Part shown: positions 15,246 to 24,287 of the stretch, piece by piece
How positions within the stretch are numbered: position 1 is the first letter of the stretch
Layout of the letters: each line of letters opens with the position of its first letter
From: Vibrio lentus
GTDB lineage: Bacteria; Pseudomonadota; Gammaproteobacteria; Enterobacterales; Vibrionaceae
Direction of reading: 5' to 3'
NCBI RefSeq assembly: GCF_030409755.1
Contig: NZ_JAUFQE010000001.1
Span: 186,001 to 250,000 of the forward strand
Length of the DNA: 64,000 nucleotides
Notes under the pieces: model-generated
The model's database searches: none
What the model saw: only the letters and a program-made list of their open reading frames with translations
What the model was told of the DNA's origin: nothing
Program-made: the position numbers and the translations under genes

Positions 15246-15254
15246 GTTATAAGC
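15246..15254 (+). other. attC fragment: 3' simple site of the split attC
   Basis: GTTATAAGC follows the IS1111-attC element and supplies the missing end of the attC. Cassette crossover would be G15246|T15247, starting the third cassette. Confidence 0.75.
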
Positions 15255-15267
15255 CTACGAGGAAATT

Positions 15268-15780
15268 ATGAAGTACCAACAACTATTTAATGCTGGCTTT
15301 GAAGCATTTCTACATCATGATTTGTCATTAGTTGAATCAGAAGTTTCAGAAAGATGCTTATGCTCTAGGTTAGCGTTTCAGCTAGAGCAAGTTGCAAATA
15401 ACAGTGGTCTTGACGGCTATTTTGCGGACGTAGAATACAATCGAAATAAGGGTGCAAAGAAAACCTTGGTTAATGATGACTATAAAGAAATCACTATTTG
15501 TTGTGATCTTCTATTACATAGCCGGGGAGTTAAAGAACAAGATAACCTTATTGCTATTGAAATGAAAAAATCAGGACGAAAACAACAAGAAACTGTCGAT
15601 GACTGCGAACGATTGACGGTGCTGACTCGGCCTACATATGAAAACGGGCAGTACAACGAGAAACATGTTTGTGGCTATAAATTGGGTGTTTTTATCTTTG
15701 TCGATTACCAAAAAAGAGAGTTTCAATTTACCTATTTTGAAAATGGTTGCGTATTAAAGAACTCAGTTATGCAGTTCTAG
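15268..15780 (+). CDS. Cassette protein, possible PD-(D/E)XK-type nuclease fold
   Basis: 170 residues; AGGA sits just before ATG 15268. Residues ~45-105 read GLDGYFADVEYNRNKG, then ITICCDLLLHSRG, then NLIAIEMKKSG. An early acidic helix, an aspartate on one strand and an E-x-K on the next strand (EMKK) are the layout of a PD-(D/E)XK nuclease core, here in a minimal form. The remainder (GYKLGVFIFVDYQKREFQFTYF) looks like further beta strands. No DNA-binding or signal segment is recognised. It fills the third cassette, followed by a truncated attC. A restriction- or defence-related role would fit such cassettes but is inference. Confidence 0.65.
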   Translation: MKYQQLFNAGFEAFLHHDLSLVESEVSERCLCSRLAFQLEQVANNSGLDGYFADVEYNRNKGAKKTLVNDDYKEITICCDLLLHSRGVKEQDNLIAIEMKKSGRKQQETVDDCERLTVLTRPTYENGQYNEKHVCGYKLGVFIFVDYQKREFQFTYFENGCVLKNSVMQF

Positions 15781-15788
15781 TCGGCTTA

Positions 15789-15802
15789 TAACAAACGTTT
15801 AA
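15789..15802 (+). other. Truncated attC (5' end only), right edge of the island
   Basis: TAACAAACGTTTAA follows the third cassette gene and resembles other attC starts, but no matching 3' arm follows. The sequence runs straight into a terminator of the next chromosomal gene. Confidence 0.5.
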
Positions 15803-15820
15803 TAATCAAACAAACCAAAC

Positions 15821-15842
15821 AGGGCGCCAATAACGGCGCCCT
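15821..15842 (-). terminator. Terminator of the DoxX/DUF417-like gene
   Basis: AGGGCGCC, loop AATAAC, GGCGCCCT. On the minus strand it is followed by the T-rich TGTTTGGTTTGTTTG. It lies five bases from the stop of the minus-strand gene and also faces the last cassette. Confidence 0.8.
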
Positions 15843-15847
15843 TTGTG

Positions 15848-16246
15848 TTAGTTGGCAACGCTGTAAGTGTCGTAGTCGCGAAGTAAGAACAGTGCGATAC
15901 AGGCTGCGAGCATTGGCCAAGAAGCGAAGAACAGTAGGTTATTGAACGGGTCCATGTATTTTCCAAAAGAGGCGAAAGTTGAACCTGCATGCAGGACTAA
16001 AATGGCACCATAGGTATACTTCTTCCACATGCCTACAACGAATGCGCCTAAAAAGCCGAGCTGAGCGACACCCATAGCCATTATTGCGTTGTCCGAAATG
16101 TCTATGCCGTAAAAGCCAGACAGCACCTTTGTAGCGTGCTCTGGCACTAGAATCTTATCCAAGCCCCAGAACAAGAAGACGATAAAAATGCCGACTCGCA
16201 ATAGCAGTAGGCTGGTCGCCAGTTTGGTTTGAAGTGTCTTTTCCAT
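15848..16246 (-). CDS. Small DoxX/DUF417-like inner-membrane protein
   Basis: 132 residues from the ATG at 16246, which has AAGGAA in front; the frame is open a little further to a GTG at 16264. Four predicted membrane helices: LLLLRVGIFIVFLFWGLDKIL, AIMAMGVAQLGFLGAFVVGMW, YGAILVLHAGSTFASFG and LLFFASWPMLAACIALFLL. The first helix ending in GLDKILVPEHA is typical of DoxX/DUF417-type proteins. The role of this family is poorly defined; some members are linked to oxidant stress. It stands alone with its own terminator, downstream of the histidine kinase. Confidence 0.7.
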   Translation of the reverse strand: MEKTLQTKLATSLLLLRVGIFIVFLFWGLDKILVPEHATKVLSGFYGIDISDNAIMAMGVAQLGFLGAFVVGMWKKYTYGAILVLHAGSTFASFGKYMDPFNNLLFFASWPMLAACIALFLLRDYDTYSVAN

Positions 16247-16449
16247 GATATTCCTTTTATGCACTCAACGTTGCGATGAATTAAATGTTCCTCCAAGGAG
16301 ACCCATCGTCTTCGCGTTTTCTTTCGTTGTTTTTGAGTGCCTTATGTAACAAGGAATGTCTGGTGATTGGTTGCCAATTGGATAGCGGTAATGGTGACTG
16401 AGTAGGACTTCCCGCTAATAAAGGAGTGATGTTGATTACTCGTCCGCAC

Positions 16450-18903
16450 TCAGCCTGTTCGATTAGGTAATTGCGGAGCGTAGGCAATGATCATTCTCTG
16501 CGCTTGATGCTCGTTGACCAAGATGCGGTTGATCAGCTTCTGTAGTTGCTCGATATCGGGCAGTTGTTGGTTCTTTGTTTGTGTCTCTAGAGTCAGGGCT
16601 TGATTAGATAAGATGCTAAGCCCTAGGTTGAGTGCCATCCCTTTAATCGAGTGTAGAGTTTGGCTCAACAGGGCTAGATCTTTGGTCATATAGAATTTGA
16701 TAAGTTGGTCGATGGATTGTTCAAACTCTACGGTTGTTGACTCTAAGAGTATGATTAAACGGTCGTGACTCTCCTTGAACGACTGAATGACATCAGAATG
16801 GCTTATCTCTTCTTCTGTCAGTCGAAGCTTTTCAATGGGTTCTCGGTGTAGCTCTATGACGTTACTTGTTTGGCAAGCCGTTTGGTCGCTTTTGGGGTGT
16901 TGAGGTAAGCGCGTCGAAAACTGTTGCAACGCATCGAAGAAGCTCTCTTGTTGCAAGGGCTTAGTTAAAATATGGTCTGCACCCGCTTCAATGAAACTGT
17001 CATGCGCTTCACGGAAAACATCGGCAGTGTAAGCAAAGATCAGAGTCTCTAAACCAAGCTGTTGCCTGATATATTGAGTTGCCTCAACGCCATTCATTTC
17101 GGGCATGTGGTTATCCATCAAAATCAGGTCATATTCAGCGGTTTTTAGGTATTCGGTGGCGATTCTTCCATTTTCAGCCAACTCGACATTGTATCCAAGG
17201 TTTTCACAGAATCCTTTGGCAACAATGGCGTTAATGCGGTTGTCTTCGACAAGTAGAACATTCAGTGGGTTCTTGGAAGGTTCTGTTGTGCTGATTAAGT
17301 TCGGGGCAGTGTGTGCTGCTTGGCTTTCCTGCCACTTGATAGGTAATGATACTTGGAATTTAGTGCCAAGCCCTACAGCGCTGTTCAAGGTGATTTGACC
17401 GTCCATCAACTCCACCAAGTTCTTTACGATAGCGAGCCCGAGCCCTGTTCCGCCAAACTTCCTCGTCGTTGATGTGTCTGCCTGTTCAAAAGAATTAAAG
17501 ACGTGTTGGTGCTTATCTTTCGGAATGCCGATCCCGGTATCGGTAACAGTGAGAAGCAGTCGGCTTTCTTGTTTGTTGAGTGCCGATTGAATCAGAACGT
17601 GCCCATCGTTGGTGAATTTGGTCGCGTTTCCGCCTAGATTGAACAAGATTTGGCGAAGTCTCGCGCAATCACCAATGAGCTCTATGTTTTCAGGGATTTC
17701 GTTTTCGACGATCAAACGGATACTTTTTTCATCGGCCAAAGGTTTGATTGCACCTCTAACTGGATGAATGACTTGATTAAAATTGAACGGAGCGATTTCT
17801 AGTTCGAGCTTATTCTCTTCGACTTTAGAGAAGTCGAGAATGTCATTGAGTATGGTCATGAGATGCTGACCAGAATCAAGGATAATATCGATGTTCTCTT
17901 TGGTTGATGGCTCTTTAGTTTGCGCTGCGATGATTTGAGATATGCCCAGCACGCCATTCATTGGCGTGCGTATTTCGTGGCTCATGGTTGAAAGGAATTC
18001 GCTTTTAGCTTTGGCTGCCGCTTCGGCTTTTTTACGTTCAGCGATCAGCGCTTGATTCGACGCTTGCATCTGATTGTCACTTTTAACCAGGTTGGTCGCC
18101 ATCTTATGGAAACTCTGGGTTAGCTGAGCAACTTCGTCTTTACCATTCATTGAAGGATTACGTTTTAGCGTTGAAGCGACTTGTTTTAAATGTCCTGCCG
18201 ACACTTGGTTTGCTGCATTGAGAAGGAGGAGAATACGTTTATTGATTCGGTTTGATGACCATACGGCTACGCTCAGTGAAATAAACGTTGAAAAAAGTGT
18301 CCCTAGAAGCAGCACATAAGTGGTTTGATTGGCGGATTTGTCAGATTTTTCAACTCGAACCTGAATGAGTGTCTGTTCAATTTCTATGAATTCGGCTATC
18401 TCGCTACGAATCTCATCGATGATTTTCTTTCCGGTTTGTTTCTGCGTCAGCTCTATAACATTCTGCATTGTGGTGTTGCTATTACCAACGAGACTGCGTT
18501 GAGCGATTTCTTTTTCTCCGGCTTCTGTTAACCACGCTTCGTGAAGAGCATCGATGCGATTGAGCCGTTCAACTTGGCTCGGGTTATCACTGATTTGACT
18601 GCTCAGTGTATTCACTTTCTGATTCCAAACATCAAGCGCAAGGTGGTAAGGCTCCAAAAACACAGGATCACCAGTAATCAGGTATCCACGTTGGCCTGTT
18701 TCCATATCAATCGCTAGGTTAAGAAGCTCTTGAGCTCGTGCAATGGCTTTGTGCGTATGAACTACCCAGTGGTTATCTTCGACCATTGATTGGGTGTTTT
18801 GATGGACAGAGAACGAAACTAGAACCATTAGCGCAATAGGGGTGAAAAAACTGACTAATAGCTTTCGTTGTAGGGATATATCATCAAACCAACTCGCAAA
18901 CAT
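16450..18903 (-). CDS. Hybrid sensor histidine kinase (CHASE3, HAMP, HisKA, HATPase, receiver, HPt)
   Basis: 817 residues from ATG 18903; a GTG seven codons earlier is also possible and neither has a clear ribosome site. Order: membrane helix near residue 20, CHASE3 sensor ([19 protein letters not shown]), second helix near 200, HAMP, HisKA with [15 protein letters not shown] (H309), HATPase with DTGIGIPKD and [19 protein letters not shown], receiver with [13 protein letters not shown] (D597) and its KP motif, and a C-terminal HPt with [12 protein letters not shown] (H751). It should pass phosphate H309-D597-H751 to a separate response regulator. None is adjacent; its only near neighbour is an EAL phosphodiesterase. 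The CHASE3 ligand is unknown. Confidence 0.92.
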   Translation of the reverse strand: MFASWFDDISLQRKLLVSFFTPIALMVLVSFSVHQNTQSMVEDNHWVVHTHKAIARAQELLNLAIDMETGQRGYLITGDPVFLEPYHLALDVWNQKVNTLSSQISDNPSQVERLNRIDALHEAWLTEAGEKEIAQRSLVGNSNTTMQNVIELTQKQTGKKIIDEIRSEIAEFIEIEQTLIQVRVEKSDKSANQTTYVLLLGTLFSTFISLSVAVWSSNRINKRILLLLNAANQVSAGHLKQVASTLKRNPSMNGKDEVAQLTQSFHKMATNLVKSDNQMQASNQALIAERKKAEAAAKAKSEFLSTMSHEIRTPMNGVLGISQIIAAQTKEPSTKENIDIILDSGQHLMTILNDILDFSKVEENKLELEIAPFNFNQVIHPVRGAIKPLADEKSIRLIVENEIPENIELIGDCARLRQILFNLGGNATKFTNDGHVLIQSALNKQESRLLLTVTDTGIGIPKDKHQHVFNSFEQADTSTTRKFGGTGLGLAIVKNLVELMDGQITLNSAVGLGTKFQVSLPIKWQESQAAHTAPNLISTTEPSKNPLNVLLVEDNRINAIVAKGFCENLGYNVELAENGRIATEYLKTAEYDLILMDNHMPEMNGVEATQYIRQQLGLETLIFAYTADVFREAHDSFIEAGADHILTKPLQQESFFDALQQFSTRLPQHPKSDQTACQTSNVIELHREPIEKLRLTEEEISHSDVIQSFKESHDRLIILLESTTVEFEQSIDQLIKFYMTKDLALLSQTLHSIKGMALNLGLSILSNQALTLETQTKNQQLPDIEQLQKLINRILVNEHQAQRMIIAYAPQLPNRTG

Positions 18904-19095
18904 AGAGACACGTATTCCATACACTAAGGGCCTATTGTTATTGTAGGTTAGATTATTAGGTGTACAAATGCATAGAGTGCGGTTGGGTAAGGCAGATAAC
19001 TAAAAGTAGAGCTAGGGCACTAAAAACAATGCTCTAGCTCTATTTGCTTGAGGAGTTTGGAAAACATCAAGAGTAACTGAGGGAATAGACTCGAT

Positions 19096-20673
19096 TTAGG
19101 GTTGTTCTAATGCTGTTTTAGACGGCGATGACTCTTGATGTTGGCTAGAATCTACATATTGCTGTCTGAGCAAGCTTATCGTCAGGTTGATTGGCATTGG
19201 CTTGTAGAAATAGAAGCCTTGGATATAGTCGACGCCCAGTTTAGACAAGATGTTCACTTGGGATTCGTACTCAACCCCTTCAACGATTACCAGCATGCCT
19301 AGAGTGCGTGACAACTGAAGCATTGATTCGAGTAAAGGGATACCAAGGCTCGATTCGTCCGAAATGTTTTTCACAAACACGCGATCGATTTTGAGAATAC
19401 TGAACGGAAACTGTCTCACAAAATCCAAGCCCGCATACCCAGTACCAAAATCATCAATCGCGACTCTCACGCCTAAATCTGCAAGCTTGGTTAAGTTGTT
19501 TTTGATTTTGACCATATCAGCATCAGAGCACTCGCCATCTTCTGTCACTTCAAAAACGACTTGCTTAAGAATGTCTGGGTTCTTCTTATAGATACTAATG
19601 ACTTTGTTGGCGAAGTTACTGTTGGAGACAACGTTTCGGCTGATATTGACGCTGATATATTTTGACTCAAACAGTTCGCGATGATTTTTCAATGTGTCTA
19701 ACACTTCACGCAACACAAAGTAGGTTAGGTCTTCAATCAACCCTAAACTTTCTGCCAGAGGAATGAAGATAGCAGGGGATACATTACCTTCAATTGGGTC
19801 GTTCCACCTGAGCAGCGATTCACAGCCTACAATTTCTGTTGTGTTTCGGTTGACGATAGGTTGCATGTGAACATGTAGGTGTTTGTTTTTGAGCGCGCTA
19901 GACAGCGAGTACTCTAAGCTACGTTGGCTCTGTTTTTTATGTTTGATAGAAAGGAGAATAATGGTCGTAATTCCTGCCATCAAAAAGCCAAACCACAAAT
20001 AGCTCAACATGAAGTTCCAATAATATTGATACCCAATGTATGACGTGATGGTAAGTGGGTAGATGTTCGATTGTATCCGTACTTTGGCGATGGACGGATC
20101 GATATCAGATGGGTGGATATCTCTCTTGATCACCTCAACTTTGGCCTGAATGCCATGGTTGTTAAGGTTCGTATCTACAGTGTCATAGATGAAATGTGGC
20201 GGAATCATTAGGCTCACTCCTGCATCGTCCTTATTCGAGAACATAAGCATGATGGATTGCACTTGAGTGATCGCTGAATTTGAATACGACAAGGTTGTTA
20301 AGTTAGGGTCGTCATTGAGTCTTTGTCTGATGGTGCTGTAGAGGCGAAACGAGACTTCGCCATCGGTAGTTGAGCAGTAAAAACGGTCGTCTTTATTGAA
20401 TACCGCGGCTTCTTTTACCCAATCGGCATCAAATACAGTTTGGCGAAGCTGTCTAACCATCGAGTCGCAAGTATGGCTCGGTGTGATGCCTGATAAAAAA
20501 AGGTCGAATCTTGATTGGATGCTCTCAAGCCTTGTTTCGACAAGTCTCGATGTGTCTTCGGTTAAATTCTGGTAGTGAGACGGTGTAAAAGGGATAAGCA
20601 ATGCCATAGAAAAAAAGAAAGAGATGGCAAAGTAGAACGAAGTCTTGGCAAAATGTTGGTACTTGATATCCAT
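19096..20673 (-). CDS. Cyclic-di-GMP phosphodiesterase with periplasmic CSS-motif domain and EAL domain
   Basis: 525 residues from ATG 20673; the frame also opens at a TTG twelve codons earlier and ribosome sites are weak, so the start is uncertain. An N-terminal membrane helix is followed by a periplasmic domain with CDSM and FYCSTTDG, the conserved cysteines of the CSS-motif sensor. A second helix (WFGFLMAGITTIILLSI) leads to the EAL domain. Its catalytic residues are present: GCESLLRW (E of ExL), NISRNV, EVTEDG, DDFGTGYAG and LKIDRVFVKNI. It should hydrolyse c-di-GMP to pGpG at the membrane; in this class the disulfide state of the CSS domain can control activity. It stands next to the hybrid kinase on the same strand. 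Confidence 0.9.
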   Translation of the reverse strand: MDIKYQHFAKTSFYFAISFFFSMALLIPFTPSHYQNLTEDTSRLVETRLESIQSRFDLFLSGITPSHTCDSMVRQLRQTVFDADWVKEAAVFNKDDRFYCSTTDGEVSFRLYSTIRQRLNDDPNLTTLSYSNSAITQVQSIMLMFSNKDDAGVSLMIPPHFIYDTVDTNLNNHGIQAKVEVIKRDIHPSDIDPSIAKVRIQSNIYPLTITSYIGYQYYWNFMLSYLWFGFLMAGITTIILLSIKHKKQSQRSLEYSLSSALKNKHLHVHMQPIVNRNTTEIVGCESLLRWNDPIEGNVSPAIFIPLAESLGLIEDLTYFVLREVLDTLKNHRELFESKYISVNISRNVVSNSNFANKVISIYKKNPDILKQVVFEVTEDGECSDADMVKIKNNLTKLADLGVRVAIDDFGTGYAGLDFVRQFPFSILKIDRVFVKNISDESSLGIPLLESMLQLSRTLGMLVIVEGVEYESQVNILSKLGVDYIQGFYFYKPMPINLTISLLRQQYVDSSQHQESSPSKTALEQP

Positions 20674-20964
20674 AGTTGGAGAAGCGTTACCGATTGGGTG
20701 AGCATTCAAGTTAATTTATAAATTTAACGATAGCGATGCAATGCATAAATAGTGTGAATGTGCGCACGTGTTATTTATTGAAATAGAGTGTTTTATCGTC
20801 TTACTATAAAAATCAGAACGTTAGATATGCTTCCAAGGTTGAGTGTGTCGTTTTTTTGTTCAGTACTTTTGCGTTTTTTGATGAAGCGGATTGTTGTCGG
20901 TTTTTTATCATCAAATAGAGAACTGTAATTTTTGAAGTAATGCGAGTGGATAGATTTGAGCATA

Positions 20965-21627
20965 ATGATAAAAAATATGATTTGGATGTTGCTGCGTGTG
21001 TTCATCGCCTATTTGTTGATTGCTCCTACTTACGCGATCCTTATTTTGTCTAATTCCGCAACACCTCGTATTTTTGAGACCAAACCAGAAGTGTTAGCTT
21101 GGCTTTCGTGCTTCCTTCTTGTGATTGGTTATGTACTGATTAGGTTTTCTAAAACGAGGTATGTGGGAAAATTATTATCGCTTGGTGTATTGGGGGCGGT
21201 AGTGTTAGTCATGTATCTCGATGAGCGTTATCGGATTTTTGAAGTCAGCGTTAACGCATGGAGCTTATTTTTAGCCGTTCTATATTTGATTATGCTTTTG
21301 TATTTCATTTTTCCAATTAAGCAACTTAAGCCGCTACTGAGTTTAGTGCCTGTCGCAGGCGTGTCGTGGTTTTTAGTTTGGGCCATAGTCAGCCCAATAA
21401 ATGTAACGTATGAGTTGATTAGCAGTAAAACAACAATTTCAATTGTGAACTATCAAAAGGTAGTCGACTTGCTACCTGAGTTGTATCTAGATGGTTTCCA
21501 GTCAGGTTTGTTTTCCATGCTTCTTGTTCTGTGGTTGTATGCTCTTGTGGTTTTTGGACATAATCCTAAACATAGTTACCAGCAATTGGCGTCTTATGTC
21601 GTTAAGATTCGTAACGCTTGGTATTAA
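20965..21627 (+). CDS. Polytopic inner-membrane protein of unknown function
   Basis: About 220 residues with six to seven hydrophobic segments: LLRVFIAYLLIAPTYAILIL, VLAWLSCFLLVIGYVLIRF, LLSLGVLGAVVLVMYL, AWSLFLAVLYLIMLLYFIF, LLSLVPVAGVSWFLVWAIV and a C-terminal LFSMLLVLWLYALVVFG. I take the ATG at 20965; a TTG three codons earlier is also in frame. No family or catalytic motif is recognised. It is 38 bases ahead of the LprI-like gene on the same strand and could be co-transcribed with it, but nothing in the sequence links their functions. Confidence 0.65.
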   Translation: MIKNMIWMLLRVFIAYLLIAPTYAILILSNSATPRIFETKPEVLAWLSCFLLVIGYVLIRFSKTRYVGKLLSLGVLGAVVLVMYLDERYRIFEVSVNAWSLFLAVLYLIMLLYFIFPIKQLKPLLSLVPVAGVSWFLVWAIVSPINVTYELISSKTTISIVNYQKVVDLLPELYLDGFQSGLFSMLLVLWLYALVVFGHNPKHSYQQLASYVVKIRNAWY

Positions 21628-21665
21628 TAGGGCGCATATATGTGCTTTTGAATTAGGGATAAATA

Positions 21666-22088
21666 ATGAAAAAGGCTTTAACGGTCGTGTTATTAACGTG
21701 TTTACCTTTGCTTGCATCAGCATCCGATGATGTTGTCGATTGCAAGAATGCAATGAATACCATAGAGATCAATCACTGTGCATCGGTTGAGTTGGAAACT
21801 GCACAAGTGGAACTTGAACAATATCTTGAAGCGAGCTTTGAACACAATGCTTATGATGCGGAGTTGGTTAGCTCAATCAAGATGGCTCAAGACAGTTGGC
21901 AAGCTTACATGACGGCACATTGTGACTCGGTGTATACCCAATGGCGTGATGGTTCAATTCGAGGTCTTATGGCGCTTTCTTGCAAAACTAAGCTGACTAA
22001 ACAAAGAACGCATGAGGTGTGGGAAAACTTCTTAACCTACATGGACAGCACACCACCAGTTTTGCCAGAGCCCAAGCTGATGAAGTAG
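21666..22088 (+). CDS. Secreted LprI-like protein (DUF1311)
   Basis: 140 residues. A signal peptide (MKKALTVVLLTCLPLLASAS) is followed by a small helical domain. CKNAMNTIEINHCASVELETA, a W in DSWQAYMTAHCDS, and CKTKLTKQRTHE match the DUF1311/LprI pattern of paired cysteines. LprI-type proteins are periplasmic or secreted, and some inhibit lysozyme; that role is only a family suggestion here. Four cysteines remain after the signal, enough for two disulfides. It follows the membrane protein and precedes a nitrilase-family gene. Confidence 0.8.
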   Translation: MKKALTVVLLTCLPLLASASDDVVDCKNAMNTIEINHCASVELETAQVELEQYLEASFEHNAYDAELVSSIKMAQDSWQAYMTAHCDSVYTQWRDGSIRGLMALSCKTKLTKQRTHEVWENFLTYMDSTPPVLPEPKLMK

Positions 22089-22219
22089 ATGAACTGAGTG
22101 CTTATGGGAGTGTGCGCTTGCTTCAACCATTGGCGCTCGAGTCAGCAAGCGATAGGGGATTATCTTACCCTGTCGTTCTTAGTATCAAGTTTGAAGTGTT
22201 ACCCAGTAAGGATTCGATT

Positions 22220-23011
22220 TTGGATAATGTCAACGTCACCCTTGTTCAGCTTGAAGTTGAATACAAAAACAAACAAATGAACATCTCGCGACTCTCTGAG
22301 CTTTTAGAAGCCGAGACGGCAGTGGGTGATATCACGTTGTTGCCTGAACTCTTTTCCACTGGGTATATATTTAACGAGGCTGCAGAAATTCATGAACTGT
22401 GTGAAGACTTCAATAACAGCCCGAGCATTGATTCGTTAACTGTTCTTGCCGCGAAACATCGGACGTTAATCGTAGCGGGTGTCGCTGAGAAAGACGATGG
22501 CCAGTATTACAACAGCGTTGTGGTGGTTGATGGTTCAGGTTTGCTTCATAAATACAGAAAAGTCAGTCAAACGAAATTCGACAAAGAGTACTTTTCTAGA
22601 GGAAGTGAACTTCTTACTTTTGAATACAAAGGCTTGAAGTTCGGTGTCGCTATTTGCTTTGATATTTGGTTCCCAGAGATCATGAGAGCGTATCAGTCGG
22701 TAGACGTTATTCTTCATCCTGCGAATTTTGGCGGACATCATAGTTTTGCCATTGCTCAAGCGAGAGCCTTGGAGGAAGGGTGCCATATCGTGACCTGTAA
22801 TCGCGTTGGACAAGATGTGGTTGATGCTTTTACCGCAACATATTGTGGCGGCAGTAGAGCCTATTCACCGAAGGGAGATTTAATGCTTCAACTCAGAGAG
22901 CATCAGTCTGTTGAAACGATCAATATTCAAGACTTGTCTATCGCGCCTCAATACAATGGTGTTGATGTGTTAGACGAAATACAGCAGATAGCGTCTGCGT
23001 TGAATCGTTAA
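22220..23011 (+). CDS. Carbon-nitrogen hydrolase (nitrilase superfamily)
   Basis: 263 residues from a TTG at 22220, chosen because AAGGA (22208-22212) is seven bases upstream and because the next residues, NVTLVQLEVEYKNKQMN, are the usual first strand of the fold. The frame is open much further up, to 22019 inside the LprI-like gene, but that part is not nitrilase-like. The catalytic triad is visible: E in LLPELFSTGY, K in HKYRKVSQTKFDKE, C in GVAICFDIWFPE. The family cleaves C-N bonds of amides, omega-amides or nitriles in the cytosol. PELFSTGY and ICFDIWFPE are closest to omega-amidase/YafV-like members, which is a guess at the subfamily. Confidence 0.85.
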   Translation: MDNVNVTLVQLEVEYKNKQMNISRLSELLEAETAVGDITLLPELFSTGYIFNEAAEIHELCEDFNNSPSIDSLTVLAAKHRTLIVAGVAEKDDGQYYNSVVVVDGSGLLHKYRKVSQTKFDKEYFSRGSELLTFEYKGLKFGVAICFDIWFPEIMRAYQSVDVILHPANFGGHHSFAIAQARALEEGCHIVTCNRVGQDVVDAFTATYCGGSRAYSPKGDLMLQLREHQSVETINIQDLSIAPQYNGVDVLDEIQQIASALNR

Positions 23012-23038
23012 CAAGACAAGTGAAACGCAATAGAATCG

Positions 23039-23068
23039 AAAGGGCAAGGTTAGATAACCTTGCCCTTT
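23039..23068. terminator. Bidirectional terminator between the nitrilase-family gene and rbsR
   Basis: AAAGGGCAAGGTTA, loop GA, then the perfect reverse complement. A strong stem with A/T flanks on both sides serves both converging genes. Confidence 0.88.
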
Positions 23069-23133
23069 GTTGTTTGGGTCTGTTTCTTCAATCTGTTGTT
23101 TAGAACAGTTGCTTAGATTTGTAAAAAGGCGCT

Positions 23134-24135
23134 TTAAATGGCTTTTACGCTGCTTCGTTCAACTAGCGTTGGCTCTAACTCAACAACCTGCGGATACGCA
23201 TCAGGAGTTTTGAGTCGGTTCAATAGAGTATCTACTGCCGCTTTACCTAAACGGTGTTTTGGCTGGTGGATAGTGCTCAAAGCTGGGGTCATGTATTTAG
23301 ATAAGTGGATGTCATCGTAGCCAATGATCGAAAGATCGTTTGGAATCGATGTGCCATCTTGAGCCGCAGCGTGAATCACACCCATTGCCATCATGTCATT
23401 GCTAACAAACAGTGCTGATGGCATTTCACCACGCGCTTTTAAAGTTTGGTAAGAGTCAAAACCGCCATCGCATTCGAAGTTTGATTCAACAATCCACTTA
23501 GGATTGATCTCTAGATTCGCTTCTTCCATCGCTTGTTTGAAGCCTTGATAACGAGAAGAGGCTTGATTGCGGTGAAGTGGGCCGGTGATACAACCAATCT
23601 GAGCATGACCGTTATCGATCAAGTGCTTGGTTGCCATGTAACCACCTTGGTGCGAGTTATCTTGGATCTTGTCGCTCGCGAACAACATTGGGCCCCAGTC
23701 CATCACAACGATAGGTAATTCTGGGTAGCGTTCAAATACATCAATGTGCTCGCCCTCAAGGGTTGAACACATCAGCATTAGGCCATCGACACGCTTCTGC
23801 AGCAAGGTATCGATAGATGATTTCATGCGTTCGCTGTCGCCTTCTGTATTACACAAGATGAGGTTGTAGCCTTTCTCATAACAACGACGTTCAACACCTT
23901 TTACTACCTCACCAAAGAATGGATTAGTAGAGGTAGTAACTAGCATGCCTAAGGTTTTGGTTTGCTTCATTTTCAAGCTACGAGCCAATGCAGACGGTGC
24001 GTAGTTGAGTTCTTTAGCCGCACTGTTAACACGCTCAGCAATCTCTTCACTGACAAAACGTGACTTGTTGATCACATGGCTGACGGTTGAAGTTGAAACC
24101 TTTGCTAGCCGAGCGACGTCTTTCATTGTTGCCAT
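23134..24135 (-). CDS. rbsR: Ribose operon repressor, LacI family
   Basis: 333 residues. The N-terminal helix-turn-helix reads MATMKDVARLAKVSTSTVSH and the hinge ends ALARSLKMKQT. The periplasmic-binding-protein-like effector domain carries STNPFFGEVVKGVERRCYEKG and IGYDDIHLSKYMTPALSTI. Length and wording match RbsR. It is the last gene in the rbs direction, 152 bases after rbsK, and should bind the two ATCGAAACGTTTCGAT palindromes upstream of rbsD until ribose (or a derivative) releases it. AAGGA lies before ATG. Confidence 0.93.
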   Translation of the reverse strand: MATMKDVARLAKVSTSTVSHVINKSRFVSEEIAERVNSAAKELNYAPSALARSLKMKQTKTLGMLVTTSTNPFFGEVVKGVERRCYEKGYNLILCNTEGDSERMKSSIDTLLQKRVDGLMLMCSTLEGEHIDVFERYPELPIVVMDWGPMLFASDKIQDNSHQGGYMATKHLIDNGHAQIGCITGPLHRNQASSRYQGFKQAMEEANLEINPKWIVESNFECDGGFDSYQTLKARGEMPSALFVSNDMMAMGVIHAAAQDGTSIPNDLSIIGYDDIHLSKYMTPALSTIHQPKHRLGKAAVDTLLNRLKTPDAYPQVVELEPTLVERSSVKAI

Positions 24136-24287
24136 AAAAAATCCTTGTGGGAGTAACTTGCCACGTTGCGCGATATTCTGCCCGAAAACAGGGGCTTATG
24201 CTTGTTATTTGTTGTTACCGAAATTGAAGGTTAACATCCGTTAACTGCGGTTTCGCTCAGGAGTTAAGCCTTCAAATGGGTATCAAG

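Noticed and set aside
16281..16487. 68-residue minus-strand frame overlapping the end of the histidine kinase gene
   Set aside because: No family resemblance, overlaps the HPt end in another frame and has no clear ribosome site; probably chance.
20793..21005. 70-residue minus-strand frame in the EAL/membrane-protein spacer
   Set aside because: Low-complexity, AT-driven composition, overlaps the start of the plus-strand membrane protein; no ribosome site seen.
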